DNA of 27,306 nucleotides from NCBI GenBank assembly GCA_937875295.1, contig CALLXS010000035.1, positions 1 to 27,306 on the forward strand. Direction: 5' to 3'. Below the pieces are notes generated by a model. The model was not told where the DNA came from and ran no database searches. It saw nothing but the letters and a program-made list of their open reading frames with translations. Position numbers and translations under genes: made by a program. This document shows positions 6,133 to 15,897 of the stretch, in pieces. Position 1 is the stretch's first letter; every line of letters begins with the position of its first letter. The stretch is from an uncultured bacterium. GTDB lineage: Bacteria; Bacteroidota; Ignavibacteria; Kapaibacteriales; UBA2268.

Positions 6133-9015
6133 ATGAATTTTAGAAAGATAGTACTAATTTTATTTGGATTAGTAATTTCAATTAACCTCTTATCAGCTCA
6201 GGCAAAGTATACCATCAATGGTAGAATAATTGATAAAGAAACCGGAGATTTGCTTAGAGGAGCAACAATACAATTGATTGGCACTAATAAAGGTGCATTG
6301 ACCGATATGAAAGGTTCTTTTAGAATAAAAGATCTTTCGCCAAATACTTATACCCTAAAAATTTCTTACATTGGTTACAAAGACCAAACTATTACTGATA
6401 TTAATCTCAAAAATGAGAATATTAATCTTGGTGATTTGGTATTGGAAGTCGAAGCAACAATTGGAGAAGAAGTAGTAGTTACTGCTGATAGAGTTTTGGA
6501 TAACCAAGCAGCATTACTTGCAATGAGAAAAAATGCTATTCAACTTTCTGACGCTATTTCTGCAGAAGAAATCAAAAAGACACCTGACTCTGATGCTGGG
6601 CAAGCTCTAAAGCGCGTCTCTGGTATCACATTAGTAAATGATAAATTCGTTTATGTAAGAGGTGTAAGCGAAAGATATAGTAATACTACTCTAAATGGTA
6701 CATCATTAGCAACAACCGAACCTGATAAAAAAGCTTTTGCTTTCGATATGTTCCCAGCAGATTTTTTAGAAAATGCAAATGTAGCTAAATCATTTACTCC
6801 TGATTTACCTGGAAATTTTGCAGGTGGTCTAGTACAATTAAATACAATTGATTTTCCTATAGGTTTTAGTTTGAAAATTAGTTCAGGAGCATCAATGACA
6901 GATAATTTAACATTTCAAAATAAATTTATTAGTACTCGAGGTGGATCAAATGATTGGTTAGGATTTGATGATGGTACTAGAGCAATACCGGGAAATGTTC
7001 CAAATTCCCCTTCAGAATTTAAATTATTAACTAATAATTTAAGAACTCAAGATGAAAATATATTAATCCCAGCACAACAACAATGGGCTAACGTAAATAA
7101 TTCATTTAATTCAAAGCAATGGATTAGAGATACTAGTAATGGAAAACCAAATGGTAATTTTGCCATTTCATATACAGATATATTTTCTTTAGCTGAAAAT
7201 TATGATTTAGGTATTATGGCATCTGCAATGTATGGAAATAGCTATAACCTAACAAATATCGAAAGAGGAAGACTTCAAGCAGATGGTACAATATTTAATT
7301 ATTATGGATCTGGAGAGCAAATGGTACAATCAACTAATTTAGGTGGTTTATTTAATATTGCTTTTAAACTTGGTCCAAATAATTCTATTAGCTTAAAAAA
7401 TACTTACAATAATTCCTCAGATGACGATGTAACAATCATCAACGGATATAAAGAACAAAATCAAATTAAGCAATTTGGTTATCAATATGTACAAAAATCA
7501 TTATTTGCTTCTCAATTAGGTGGAGAACATAATATTCCAAGTCTAATGAATTCATTAATAAATTGGAAAATTGGATATTCATTCTCTAAACGAGATGAAC
7601 CTGATTTCCGCAGAGTAAGATATTCACGAAATGATGAAAATGAACCATTTAGAGTTGATATTTATGATATGAATGGTAATGGATATCAAGCAGGTAGATT
7701 TTTTTCTTATTTAAATGAAAATGCCTATAATGCATCTTTAGATTATACTTTGCCTATCGAAAACATGAAAATAAAATTAGGTGGTTTATATGAATCTAAA
7801 GATAGAGACTTCTTAGTAAGATCATTTACCATTGTAAAAAGTAATTTTGTGTTACCATATTATTACAATGATGATTTCGGTTATGTGCTTAGAAATGATG
7901 GTAATGAAGAATTTTATAATGAAGCTTTTACTTCAAGTCCTGATCAATTATTTGATAGCAAAAATTTTGCTTTTGATAAATTAGGTTATAGTGAAGAAAC
8001 TAAATTAACTGACTCATACAAAGCTACTGAAGGTTTATTTGCAGGATATTTAATGGGTGATGTACCATTTATGATTGCAAGAAATAAATTTAGAGCTATA
8101 TTAGGCTTAAGAATCGAAAATTCTAATCAAAATTTAAAGAATTATTACCCTATTGCATCTAATTCTGGAGATTCAACTTTTGTCGATAGAAATACTTTAG
8201 ACTTTCTTCCAGCTATTAATTTGAATTATGAAATTAATAATAATATGAATCTACGATTAGCAGCAAGTCAGACTCTAACTAGACCATCTCTAAGAGAATA
8301 TGCTCCATTTACATTCTACGATTTCCAATTCCAAGGTGATGTCACTGGTAATCCAGACTTAGTAAGAGCATTAATTCAAAATTATGATATTCGTTGGGAA
8401 TGGTTCACTGCACCAGGAGAAGTAATTTCAGTATCGGGATTTTATAAAACATTTACAAATGCGATTGAAGAAACTATTATTCCTACAAGCAGTAACTTTA
8501 AAAAGACATTTACTAATGCTGAAGGAAAAGCATTAAACTATGGTATAGAATTAGAATTAAGAAAAAGTTTAAGCTTTATTTCTGAATCGTTAGACAATTT
8601 TATGTTTAATATGAATATCGCTTTAATAAATTCTGAAATAGAAGTAAAACAAGTAAATAAAATAGACAAAAGAAAAATGTGGGGTCAATCACCATATACT
8701 ATAAATTTAGGTTTATATTATGCAAATGTTGATTGGGGAACTACAGTAAATTTAAGTTATAATACTTTTGGAAAAAGGATCATTCAAGTAGCTGACATTC
8801 AAAGATATAGTTTCGACGATCCTCATGTTTATGAGCTTCCAAGAAATGTAATTGATTTATCAATTTCAAAAGTATTATTTGAAAATATTGATTTAAAATT
8901 TGTAGCTAAAGATATTTTTAATGAAAAATCAATTTGGCAACAAAATGGAAAAACTGTTTCAAGTAATTCTTGGGGCAGAGGATTTTCATTAGGTATTGGA
9001 TACAGATTTAAATAA
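6133..9015 (+). CDS. TonB-dependent outer-membrane receptor with carboxypeptidase-regulatory-like N-terminal domain
   Basis: The product is about 960 residues. It begins with a signal peptide (ending near LLSAQA), then a carboxypeptidase-D-regulatory-like beta-sandwich (about 25-115; INGRIIDKETGDLLRGA, SYIGYKDQTI), a TonB plug domain (about 130-245; DAGQALKRVSGITL, VYVRGVSERYSNTTLNG, PGNFAGGLVQLNT), and a long beta-barrel ending in GYRFK. This is the typical build of Bacteroidota receptors that import large or chelated substrates across the outer membrane using TonB energy. No SusD partner is present; instead the next gene encodes a T9SS-secreted beta-helix protein 61 bases downstream, probably in the same operon. 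The substrate cannot be inferred. The ATG at 6133 is preferred over an in-frame TTG at 6127 because of the GGAGA site and the better signal peptide. Confidence 0.9.
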   Translation: MNFRKIVLILFGLVISINLLSAQAKYTINGRIIDKETGDLLRGATIQLIGTNKGALTDMKGSFRIKDLSPNTYTLKISYIGYKDQTITDINLKNENINLGDLVLEVEATIGEEVVVTADRVLDNQAALLAMRKNAIQLSDAISAEEIKKTPDSDAGQALKRVSGITLVNDKFVYVRGVSERYSNTTLNGTSLATTEPDKKAFAFDMFPADFLENANVAKSFTPDLPGNFAGGLVQLNTIDFPIGFSLKISSGASMTDNLTFQNKFISTRGGSNDWLGFDDGTRAIPGNVPNSPSEFKLLTNNLRTQDENILIPAQQQWANVNNSFNSKQWIRDTSNGKPNGNFAISYTDIFSLAENYDLGIMASAMYGNSYNLTNIERGRLQADGTIFNYYGSGEQMVQSTNLGGLFNIAFKLGPNNSISLKNTYNNSSDDDVTIINGYKEQNQIKQFGYQYVQKSLFASQLGGEHNIPSLMNSLINWKIGYSFSKRDEPDFRRVRYSRNDENEPFRVDIYDMNGNGYQAGRFFSYLNENAYNASLDYTLPIENMKIKLGGLYESKDRDFLVRSFTIVKSNFVLPYYYNDDFGYVLRNDGNEEFYNEAFTSSPDQLFDSKNFAFDKLGYSEETKLTDSYKATEGLFAGYLMGDVPFMIARNKFRAILGLRIENSNQNLKNYYPIASNSGDSTFVDRNTLDFLPAINLNYEINNNMNLRLAASQTLTRPSLREYAPFTFYDFQFQGDVTGNPDLVRALIQNYDIRWEWFTAPGEVISVSGFYKTFTNAIEETIIPTSSNFKKTFTNAEGKALNYGIELELRKSLSFISESLDNFMFNMNIALINSEIEVKQVNKIDKRKMWGQSPYTINLGLYYANVDWGTTVNLSYNTFGKRIIQVADIQRYSFDDPHVYELPRNVIDLSISKVLFENIDLKFVAKDIFNEKSIWQQNGKTVSSNSWGRGFSLGIGYRFK

Positions 9016-9076
9016 CAATTCATTTATAATAACAAAAACAAAAATATTTTTTTTACATAATAATAAAGGAAACATA

Positions 9077-11140
9077 ATGAAAAAATTTCTCTTACTATCA
9101 CTTTTCCTATTTTGTGGCTATGGATTTTTATCTGCACAAGGAATTGAAGATATTAAAATTAAAGCCCCTAAAGCTGATGAAAGCATCCGCAAAGGCAAAA
9201 CTTATACTATCTCTTGGGACACATTAGATAGTAAAGGAAATAGAACTTTTGAGACTACATTCGAATTCTTCTGGGCTGAATCTGAAACTCCTGCTAAATG
9301 GAACATGCTACAAGTAGGAAAAGCATCTGGATCATTGGTAAATACCTTCAAAGATGTTGATTCCAAAGCAAAAACAAAAGCTACAGGTAAAGTAGTATCT
9401 GTTTTCCCTACTAAAGATCCTCTATATATTAAAATGCAAGTAAAAGATAATCCTACAGTTTCTAAAGTCGTTGGACCTATTCATATAGTTGTTCCACCAG
9501 CTGTTACTGCAGATTCTACAATTACAGGTGATATTAATAATAATATTACATTATCTAATAATAAATTATATCAATTAAAAGGTGTAGTTTATGTACAAGA
9601 TGGTGGTGTAATAAGAATTAATCCTGGTACTGTTATTTTTGGTGATGATCAAGCTACTTCTGCTTTAGTAATTAATAGAGGCGGAAAGATCTATGCAAAA
9701 GGTACAAGAACTCAACCGATTGTATTTACAAGTCCTTTTGCTCCTGGTAATAGAGATCGTGGTGATTGGGGTGGCGTTTTAGTAATGGGTAATGCTTCTA
9801 CCAATTTAGGTGAATCAGCTATTGAAGGAGGAATCTCTGACGCTGTTAAGAAAAACGGCTGGTATGGTAAATGGAATGGCGTAAATAATGATGATGACTC
9901 TTCAGGAGTAATTGAATATGTGAGAATTGAATTTGCTGGTATAGCTGAATCTCCAGATAATGAATTAAATGGTCTTACTATGGGTGGCGTAGGAAGAAAA
10001 ACAGTTATCAATCATGTTCAAGTTTCTTATGGTGGTGATGATAGTTTTGAATGGTTTGGTGGTACTGTAAATGCTAAAAATTTAATTGCATTTAATGGAA
10101 TAGATGACGATTTCGATACAGACAATGGTTTTAATGGAAAAATTCAATTTGGAATAAGCTATAGATTCCCTAATATCGCTGATCAATCAAATTCAGAAGC
10201 ATTTGAATCTGATAATGATGCAAATGCCTCAGAAAATGAACCTTTCACAAGCCCAATTTTCACAAATATGACTGTAATTGGTGGTGTAAGAGATATAGAA
10301 AACGTATCGGGAACCGACTACAATGCAAAATACTTAGCAGCAGCACAAATTCGTAGAAATTCAAGAATGTCTTTATATAATTCTCTTATTATTGGTTGGC
10401 CAGCAGGTCTTGAAATGACTAATAATAATACTGTAAAAGCATTTGAAGAGAATTTAGCTCAAGTTCAATTTAATGATTTTATCGGTATTAAAGGCGATAA
10501 ATTCTTCTATTTCGGTAGTAGTACATCTGCAACTGAAAATGTAACAAAAGATTGGTTAAGCACTCCTTCATTTGGAAATAAATTCAATAATAAATCTGGT
10601 AATATTGCTAATTATGCTCAAATATCAAATTTATATCCACCATTTGAAAATATGACAAATTTAAATTTATTACCAGTAGAAAATGCTGATTTTAAAAATA
10701 CTGCAAGCTTTGCTCCAGAAAAATTACAAGATCCATTTTTCGAAGTAGTATCATATCGCGGTGCATTCTCTACAGATATTACCCTAAGATGGGATGCTGA
10801 TTGGGCAAATTATGACCCTGTAAATACTCTTTACAAAACAGGTGATGTAATTGAAAATGAAACTGAAATTAATACAAATTTAATTAATGTATCAATTTAC
10901 CCTAATCCGGTTTCAACTTCAAGCTTCGTACAATATGTTACTCCAATTGATGGTAATGTAACAATTAAACTTTATAATGAATTAGGTTCAGTTGTAAAAG
11001 TAATTGCTGAAGATATTTATCAAATTAGCGGTACATACCAATTTCATTTAAATTCAAATGAACTTTCAACTGGTGTATATTTCTTAAATATCACAAGTGG
11101 TAATAATACAGTAATTAAAAATATAAATGTAATAAAATAA
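9077..11140 (+). CDS. Secreted beta-helix protein with type IX secretion C-terminal sorting domain
   Basis: The ATG at 9077 gives 687 residues starting with a clean signal peptide (MKKFLLLSLFLFCGYGFLSAQG). The open frame reaches back to 8996, but those 27 codons overlap the receptor gene end and encode nothing like a leader; AAAGGA at 9065-9070 supports 9077. After the signal there is an Ig-like region (about 25-135; KAPKADESIRKGKTYTISWD) resembling Kre9/KNH-type domains, then a region rich in Gly and Asn with short strands (RINPGTVIFGDD, RGDWGGVLVMGNA, EYVRIEFAGI, VQVSYGGDDSFEWFGG) that fits a right-handed beta-helix, with an acidic stretch DDDFDTDNGFNG that might bind calcium. The last 80 residues are a type A T9SS sorting domain (SIYPNPV, LSTGVYFLNI). 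The protein is therefore likely exported and attached to or released from the cell surface, and may work with the receptor encoded just upstream. Confidence 0.85.
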   Translation: MKKFLLLSLFLFCGYGFLSAQGIEDIKIKAPKADESIRKGKTYTISWDTLDSKGNRTFETTFEFFWAESETPAKWNMLQVGKASGSLVNTFKDVDSKAKTKATGKVVSVFPTKDPLYIKMQVKDNPTVSKVVGPIHIVVPPAVTADSTITGDINNNITLSNNKLYQLKGVVYVQDGGVIRINPGTVIFGDDQATSALVINRGGKIYAKGTRTQPIVFTSPFAPGNRDRGDWGGVLVMGNASTNLGESAIEGGISDAVKKNGWYGKWNGVNNDDDSSGVIEYVRIEFAGIAESPDNELNGLTMGGVGRKTVINHVQVSYGGDDSFEWFGGTVNAKNLIAFNGIDDDFDTDNGFNGKIQFGISYRFPNIADQSNSEAFESDNDANASENEPFTSPIFTNMTVIGGVRDIENVSGTDYNAKYLAAAQIRRNSRMSLYNSLIIGWPAGLEMTNNNTVKAFEENLAQVQFNDFIGIKGDKFFYFGSSTSATENVTKDWLSTPSFGNKFNNKSGNIANYAQISNLYPPFENMTNLNLLPVENADFKNTASFAPEKLQDPFFEVVSYRGAFSTDITLRWDADWANYDPVNTLYKTGDVIENETEINTNLINVSIYPNPVSTSSFVQYVTPIDGNVTIKLYNELGSVVKVIAEDIYQISGTYQFHLNSNELSTGVYFLNITSGNNTVIKNINVIK

Positions 11141-11164
11141 TCCCGAACTCCAATTCCGGAACAC

Positions 11165-11204
11165 AAAAAAGGCGGATTTCCCAAAAGGATCTCCGCCATT
11201 TTTT
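11165..11204. terminator. Bidirectional intrinsic terminator between convergent genes
   Basis: GGCGGA at 11171-11176 pairs with TCCGCC at 11192-11197, with a further short inner stem. A T-run follows on the plus strand (ATTTTTTATTT) and an A-run precedes it, giving a T-run on the minus strand. It serves both the T9SS protein gene and the convergent lipoprotein cluster. Confidence 0.8.
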
Positions 11205-11225
11205 ATTTAAATTATAATTTATATA

Positions 11226-12086
11226 CTAATTTTTATATCTTAATAATTCAAATCCTCTACCTTGTACCATAAATTTATAAATATCATATTTAGCAATTAA
11301 ATAATCAACGCTAAATTTCACATCTTGAGTAGGAGTATCCATTTTCATAAGTCCTATCCCCTCTCCGAATGTCAAATAAGTATGTAAATTTATAAAAGAT
11401 TTTGGTAATGGCAAATCGATTGAAATACCATCAATTTTTACTTTTACAGTAATTCTTGAATTTAAGTCAAACTTGACACCTTTAATAGATTTTTGATTTA
11501 CAGGATCAGTTTCTGTAGTATTACCCATTCTAATACTATAAATATTAAATGATAAATCTAGCTTAACATTTTCTAAATTTGGTACAGAAACATCTGTCAC
11601 TTCAATAGAATTTTCAAGTAATGCTGAAGTATCTTTTTTATTATTTGCAATGGTATACCATTTGTCAATAGGTAAATTTAAATTAAGTTGAGAAACTAAA
11701 ACCTCTGGTATATAATCTAAAATAGATTTTAGGAATGCTCCGGACATTAAATATTCATTATCATTGAATGATGAATAATATGATAATATTGGAGTTGTAA
11801 ATTTTCCGTCTTGACTGCCCTGCATCTTAATTGTATTATATGCATCTTTGCCTTGATAAGTAGTCTTTTGTGTAATATAAGTCGAATCATACGAAGTATA
11901 AGCAGATTTTGCATTAGTACTATCATATTTATAACTACCATTAATCCAATAGCTAGTAGTGTTCATTGTGTACATTGTAGTTGAATTAGTTTCCTCAATT
12001 ACTACAGGATTACTTTTTTCTTTACAAGCTACTGCACCTAATACTACAGCGGCAATAGTAAGAACTTTAATTGTTTTGAATTTCAT
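11226..12086 (-). CDS. Hypothetical lipoprotein, paralogue of its upstream neighbour
   Basis: This 286-residue protein has a lipoprotein signal peptide ending LGAVAC, with Cys21 as the lipidated residue. No known family is recognised. It is clearly related to the next gene upstream: both share SYWING about 50 residues in, a YLMSGAFLKS / YFISGHFLKS block, a TFGEGIGL / TFAEGIGL block, and an ending RYKN. The predicted structure is beta-rich, consistent with a periplasmic or surface-exposed domain. It is the last gene of a three-gene minus-strand lipoprotein cluster and ends at the shared terminator. A TATTTTTG box lies in the 39-base gap before its start and could give it its own promoter. Confidence 0.75.
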   Translation of the reverse strand: MKFKTIKVLTIAAVVLGAVACKEKSNPVVIEETNSTTMYTMNTTSYWINGSYKYDSTNAKSAYTSYDSTYITQKTTYQGKDAYNTIKMQGSQDGKFTTPILSYYSSFNDNEYLMSGAFLKSILDYIPEVLVSQLNLNLPIDKWYTIANNKKDTSALLENSIEVTDVSVPNLENVKLDLSFNIYSIRMGNTTETDPVNQKSIKGVKFDLNSRITVKVKIDGISIDLPLPKSFINLHTYLTFGEGIGLMKMDTPTQDVKFSVDYLIAKYDIYKFMVQGRGFELLRYKN

Positions 12087-12125
12087 TTTTGTCTTTCAAA
12101 AATATTTATTGTTATATTATAAGAA

Positions 12126-12977
12126 TTAATTTTTATATCTAATTACTCTGAAGCCTTCACCAATAATTTTTTCATCAATTACTTTTATTTCTTGAGGAAT
12201 TAATTTACCTTTTAAAGTAAATTCAATATTTTGGTTTGGAGTAAAACCTTCAGCTAATCCGATACCTTCTGCGAAAGTAATTTGTTGCTCGAATGTAATA
12301 AATGGATTCTCAAGCTCAATCTTTTGTTTCCCGATTATTGGTACTTCATAGTAAACATCAACTTTGATTTTATGTAATAATTTATATTTAATTGCATTTA
12401 CTAATTTATTGCTCATAGGGTCTAAAAACTTATTATCTTCAATTTTTGAAATATCTACATTATAAGATAAATCAACTGTAGCTGCTTCATAATTTGGAAT
12501 TTTCATTCCTGTCATTACAATTGCAGTATCAAAAAGCATAAAATTACTTTTTGTTTTATCAGCAAGCAAGCACCAATTATCAGTAAATGATTTTAAATCA
12601 ATAGACTTGAATAAAAAGTTATCAGAAATATTGATAAATGATTTTAAAAAATGTCCACTGATAAAATATTTATCATTATTTGAAGACACATAATACTGCA
12701 TAGTTGAAGCATCGCCTAAAGCAGTTATAATTCTTTTTAATTCAAACCCTTGCTTTTCATTCCAATTCACAGAATTTATCACAAAGGTTGAATCATTATA
12801 AAGTTGAGTAGAAAATTCATTGTTTTCTGTTAGTGAAAAATATCCATTTATCCAATAACTATTATTTTTCAAACCAAACATTGTTTTTGTTTCTTCTGGA
12901 GTAGTACTATTATCGCTACATCCCACAAAAACAATTGCTAAAAGTACTAAAGATATAATTAATTTTATTTTTTTCAT
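12126..12977 (-). CDS. Hypothetical lipoprotein, middle gene of a tandem cluster
   Basis: This 283-residue protein has a lipoprotein signal peptide with lipobox VFVGC (Cys20) followed by Ser-Asp and a short Thr-rich linker. It is a paralogue of the gene downstream (shared SYWING, SGHFLKS, TFAEGIGL and C-terminal RYKN). The divergence between the two suggests an old duplication. It begins 4 bases after the stop of the third lipoprotein gene, so the two are translationally close and in one operon. Function is unknown. Confidence 0.75.
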   Translation of the reverse strand: MKKIKLIISLVLLAIVFVGCSDNSTTPEETKTMFGLKNNSYWINGYFSLTENNEFSTQLYNDSTFVINSVNWNEKQGFELKRIITALGDASTMQYYVSSNNDKYFISGHFLKSFINISDNFLFKSIDLKSFTDNWCLLADKTKSNFMLFDTAIVMTGMKIPNYEAATVDLSYNVDISKIEDNKFLDPMSNKLVNAIKYKLLHKIKVDVYYEVPIIGKQKIELENPFITFEQQITFAEGIGLAEGFTPNQNIEFTLKGKLIPQEIKVIDEKIIGEGFRVIRYKN

Positions 12978-12981
12978 TTTC

Positions 12982-13785
12982 TTACCTTAAATTAAATACA
13001 TAACCATTAAATTTAAAAATCATACCCACTAAATTTATATTAGTATAAGGTATCCATAATTTTACTACTCCATAATCACTATTTACTAGAAAATGCATAT
13101 CCACACTAATATTTAGTAATAGATCTTGAGTCATTGTACTAGTGCCGTTATAATTAATTGTTCCAACATATTCTTGAACTTTAATTTTCTTATTTTGGAA
13201 ATCATAATCTTTTAAATTCCCAGTTTTAAGCATATCCAAATTTAAAGTACCTTTAATATTTTTTGTTGTACCATTAGATTCAACTGTTTTATCTACAGTG
13301 ATTTTTGCGGCATTCCAACTATTTAAATTATTATCTGCAATTTTATAATAATCTTTTGGTAATAAAAACATAGAGTCTAGGATATTAGGAGTCATAAAAT
13401 TTACTATATCATTAATAATATCTGCTTCTAAGTACAATTTAGTACTATCGTAAGCATAATTATAAGAATAAATTTTAGGATCATTATCATATTTTTTATC
13501 AAAAAAGATTCCCATAATGTTATTTAAGCTAGGAATATTTTCTGATTTAATTTTTTCTAATTTCCCCATTTTAGTTGTATTTGGTACTTTAACCTCTTGT
13601 GAATCAATCGAATATTCTTCAAAATTTAGTATTGTTAAATTTTGAAGATTAAAATGTGTAGAAGAAGTAACAATAGTATCTTTATCATTATCATTATTAT
13701 TCACATTCGTTGGATTGTCATCTGAGCATGAAAAAAGAAGAAAAGATATTAAGAAAAGCAACAAGATGTTATTGAATTTTTTCAT
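12982..13785 (-). CDS. Hypothetical lipoprotein, first gene of a tandem cluster
   Basis: The ATG at 13785 gives 267 residues with a lipoprotein signal peptide ending LLFSC (Cys20), followed by Ser-Asp-Asp and an Asn/Asp-rich linker. An in-frame TTG at 13797 would add four residues (MEKK) before this Met and is less likely. The order of parts recalls its two neighbours (KLYLEADIINDIVNFM in the place of their FLKS block, followed by a Tyr/Trp-containing segment, then beta-rich sequence), but the SYWING and EGIGL motifs are not present, so it is at best a distant relative. Function is unknown. Confidence 0.72.
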   Translation of the reverse strand: MKKFNNILLLFLISFLLFSCSDDNPTNVNNNDNDKDTIVTSSTHFNLQNLTILNFEEYSIDSQEVKVPNTTKMGKLEKIKSENIPSLNNIMGIFFDKKYDNDPKIYSYNYAYDSTKLYLEADIINDIVNFMTPNILDSMFLLPKDYYKIADNNLNSWNAAKITVDKTVESNGTTKNIKGTLNLDMLKTGNLKDYDFQNKKIKVQEYVGTINYNGTSTMTQDLLLNISVDMHFLVNSDYGVVKLWIPYTNINLVGMIFKFNGYVFNLR

Positions 13786-14015
13786 TTTTTTTTCCAATTA
13801 TTAATAAATATTATTTTTAGATTAACTATTTAAACTACAAAATATTGTTATTTAGATAATTTAACGATATTAATAAATATAAAGTTACAAAATTCATTTT
13901 AGTCATACTTTCATAAAAATATTTGAATTTTTATTATATAATATTTGTTAATGTAATTCGTTATTGTTTTATTAAACTTACATTTTTGTTTTTTTGATAA
14001 ATAATTAGAAAATAA

Positions 14016-15875
14016 ATGCCCGCACAAAACAATTCTTACGAATTTAAAGCTGAGATGAAGCAATTGCTTAAATTAATTGTTCATTCACTTTATACTAATC
14101 CTGAAATTTTCTTACGAGAACTCATTTCTAATAGTTCTGATGCTTTAAATAAAATTAGATTCATGCGTTCAAGTGGACAAGATTACATAAATCCAGAATT
14201 AGATTTAAATATTAAAATTACATTAGATAAGGAAAATAATTTATTTACAATTGAAGACACTGGAAATGGAATGACTAAAGATGAGTTAATTTCTCAGCTT
14301 GGTACAATTGCAAGTTCTGGTACATTAAATTTTTTAGAAAATTTAGCTAAAGAAAATAATAAAATAGATGCAAATTTAATTGGTCAATTCGGTGTTGGTT
14401 TTTATTCAGTATTCATGGTGACTGATGCAGTTAGCGTAGAAACTAAAAGTGCTTATCCAAATAATGATGCTTACATATGGAAATCAAATGGATTGGATAC
14501 TTTTACTATAGAAAAATGCGACAAAGCTACAAGAGGCACAATAATTAGTTTTAAGCTAAAAGATGAGTACAAATCATTTTTAGAAGATTTTAATATTAAA
14601 AATATTCTTAAAAAATATTCAAATTTCGTTGATTTCCCTATTATCGTAAATAATGAAGTAGTCAATACACTTAATGCAATTTGGCATAAGAAAAAAGAAG
14701 ATTTGCAAGTTGAAGAAGTAAATGAATTTTATAAATTTATTTCAAATGATTTTCAAGATCCACTTGGTTATCTTCAAGTAAATATCGAGGGTAATATTAA
14801 TTTTAAAGCACTGTTATTTATTCCAAATTCTGCACCAGAAAACATTTTCCGTGATTTATATGACAAAACATTGCATTTATATTCCTCAAGAGTATTTATT
14901 CAAGATAATTGCAAGGAATTACTTCCAGATTACCTGAAATTCGTGCAAGGTGTTGTCGATACAGAGGATTTACCTTTAAATGTGTCAAGAGAAGTCATTC
15001 AAGCATCACCACTTATATCTAAAATTAGTAAATTACTTACTTCTAAAATTATTTCTTGGTTAGAATCTTGGGCGCAAAATGATAAAGAAAAATTTAATAC
15101 ATTTTATAAAAATTTTGGGAGCCTATTTAAAACAGGAATAAACTCTGACTTTGCTAATAAGGAAAAAATATTTGAACTATTAAGATTTGAGTCAACATCA
15201 ATTACTAAAGGTGAGACTACCTCATTACACGGTTATGTTACAAGAATGAAACCAGACCAAGACGATATTTATTATGTTTTGGGTGAACACAGAGAGCTTA
15301 TTGAAAATAATCCAAAATTAGAATATTATAAGAAAAATAATATTGAAGTCTTGCTATTGTCAGACCCTGTTGATTTTTTCACAATTCCTTATATCTTTGA
15401 ATACCAAAAGAAAAAATTAACTTCGATAGAAAAAGCTCAAATTAAATCGACTGAAAATAATGATATTGACAACAAGACTAAAGAAACAAACTCAAAATTA
15501 ATTGATATATTTCAAGAAATACTTAAAAACAAAATAGAAAAAGTAGTTGAATCAAATACTTTAATCGATTCTGCTGTTACTTTATCTGCTGGAACAAATG
15601 CAATGGATCCTCAGATGGAGAGAATGATGAAAATGTTTGATAAGAGCTATACAGACTCAAAAAAGATTTTAGAAATTAATCTAAAACACCCACTAATTCA
15701 AAATTTAGCTAAACTAATTGAAAAGAATGAAAAAGATAAAAATGTTAGCGAATATATCAATTTACTTTATTCAACCGCATTATTAATAGATGGTAATTTA
15801 AAAACAACGAATGAATTTGTTGAACAAATTAACTCTTTAATTCTGCAATCAACAACAAATGAGTTATCAAATTAA
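14016..15875 (+). CDS. htpG: Molecular chaperone HtpG (Hsp90 family)
   Basis: The 619-residue protein is a bacterial Hsp90, an ATP-dependent cytoplasmic chaperone acting late in folding, often with DnaK. The GHKL ATP-binding fold is intact: LRELISNSSDALNK with Glu35 and Asn39, DTGNGM at 81-86, GTIASSGT near 96-103, IGQFGVGFYS near 122-131, and TRGTIISFKL. The middle-domain block NVSREVIQ is present, as is the C-terminal dimerisation region with the Met-rich segment MDPQMERMMKMF. Length is close to the family norm. There is no visible Shine-Dalgarno site before the ATG. The 218-base gap upstream (13798-14015) is very AT-rich and must hold divergent promoters for htpG and the lipoprotein cluster; CATTTTTG at 13981-13988 is one mismatch from a -7 box. 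queA follows after 22 bases. Confidence 0.95.
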   Translation: MPAQNNSYEFKAEMKQLLKLIVHSLYTNPEIFLRELISNSSDALNKIRFMRSSGQDYINPELDLNIKITLDKENNLFTIEDTGNGMTKDELISQLGTIASSGTLNFLENLAKENNKIDANLIGQFGVGFYSVFMVTDAVSVETKSAYPNNDAYIWKSNGLDTFTIEKCDKATRGTIISFKLKDEYKSFLEDFNIKNILKKYSNFVDFPIIVNNEVVNTLNAIWHKKKEDLQVEEVNEFYKFISNDFQDPLGYLQVNIEGNINFKALLFIPNSAPENIFRDLYDKTLHLYSSRVFIQDNCKELLPDYLKFVQGVVDTEDLPLNVSREVIQASPLISKISKLLTSKIISWLESWAQNDKEKFNTFYKNFGSLFKTGINSDFANKEKIFELLRFESTSITKGETTSLHGYVTRMKPDQDDIYYVLGEHRELIENNPKLEYYKKNNIEVLLLSDPVDFFTIPYIFEYQKKKLTSIEKAQIKSTENNDIDNKTKETNSKLIDIFQEILKNKIEKVVESNTLIDSAVTLSAGTNAMDPQMERMMKMFDKSYTDSKKILEINLKHPLIQNLAKLIEKNEKDKNVSEYINLLYSTALLIDGNLKTTNEFVEQINSLILQSTTNELSN

Positions 15876-15897
15876 TAAAAATATAGGAACAATATAA

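Noticed and set aside
8996..9076. Upstream extension of the T9SS protein to 8996
   Set aside because: It overlaps the end of the receptor gene and gives no signal peptide at the N-terminus; the ATG at 9077 has both a signal peptide and an AAAGGA site.
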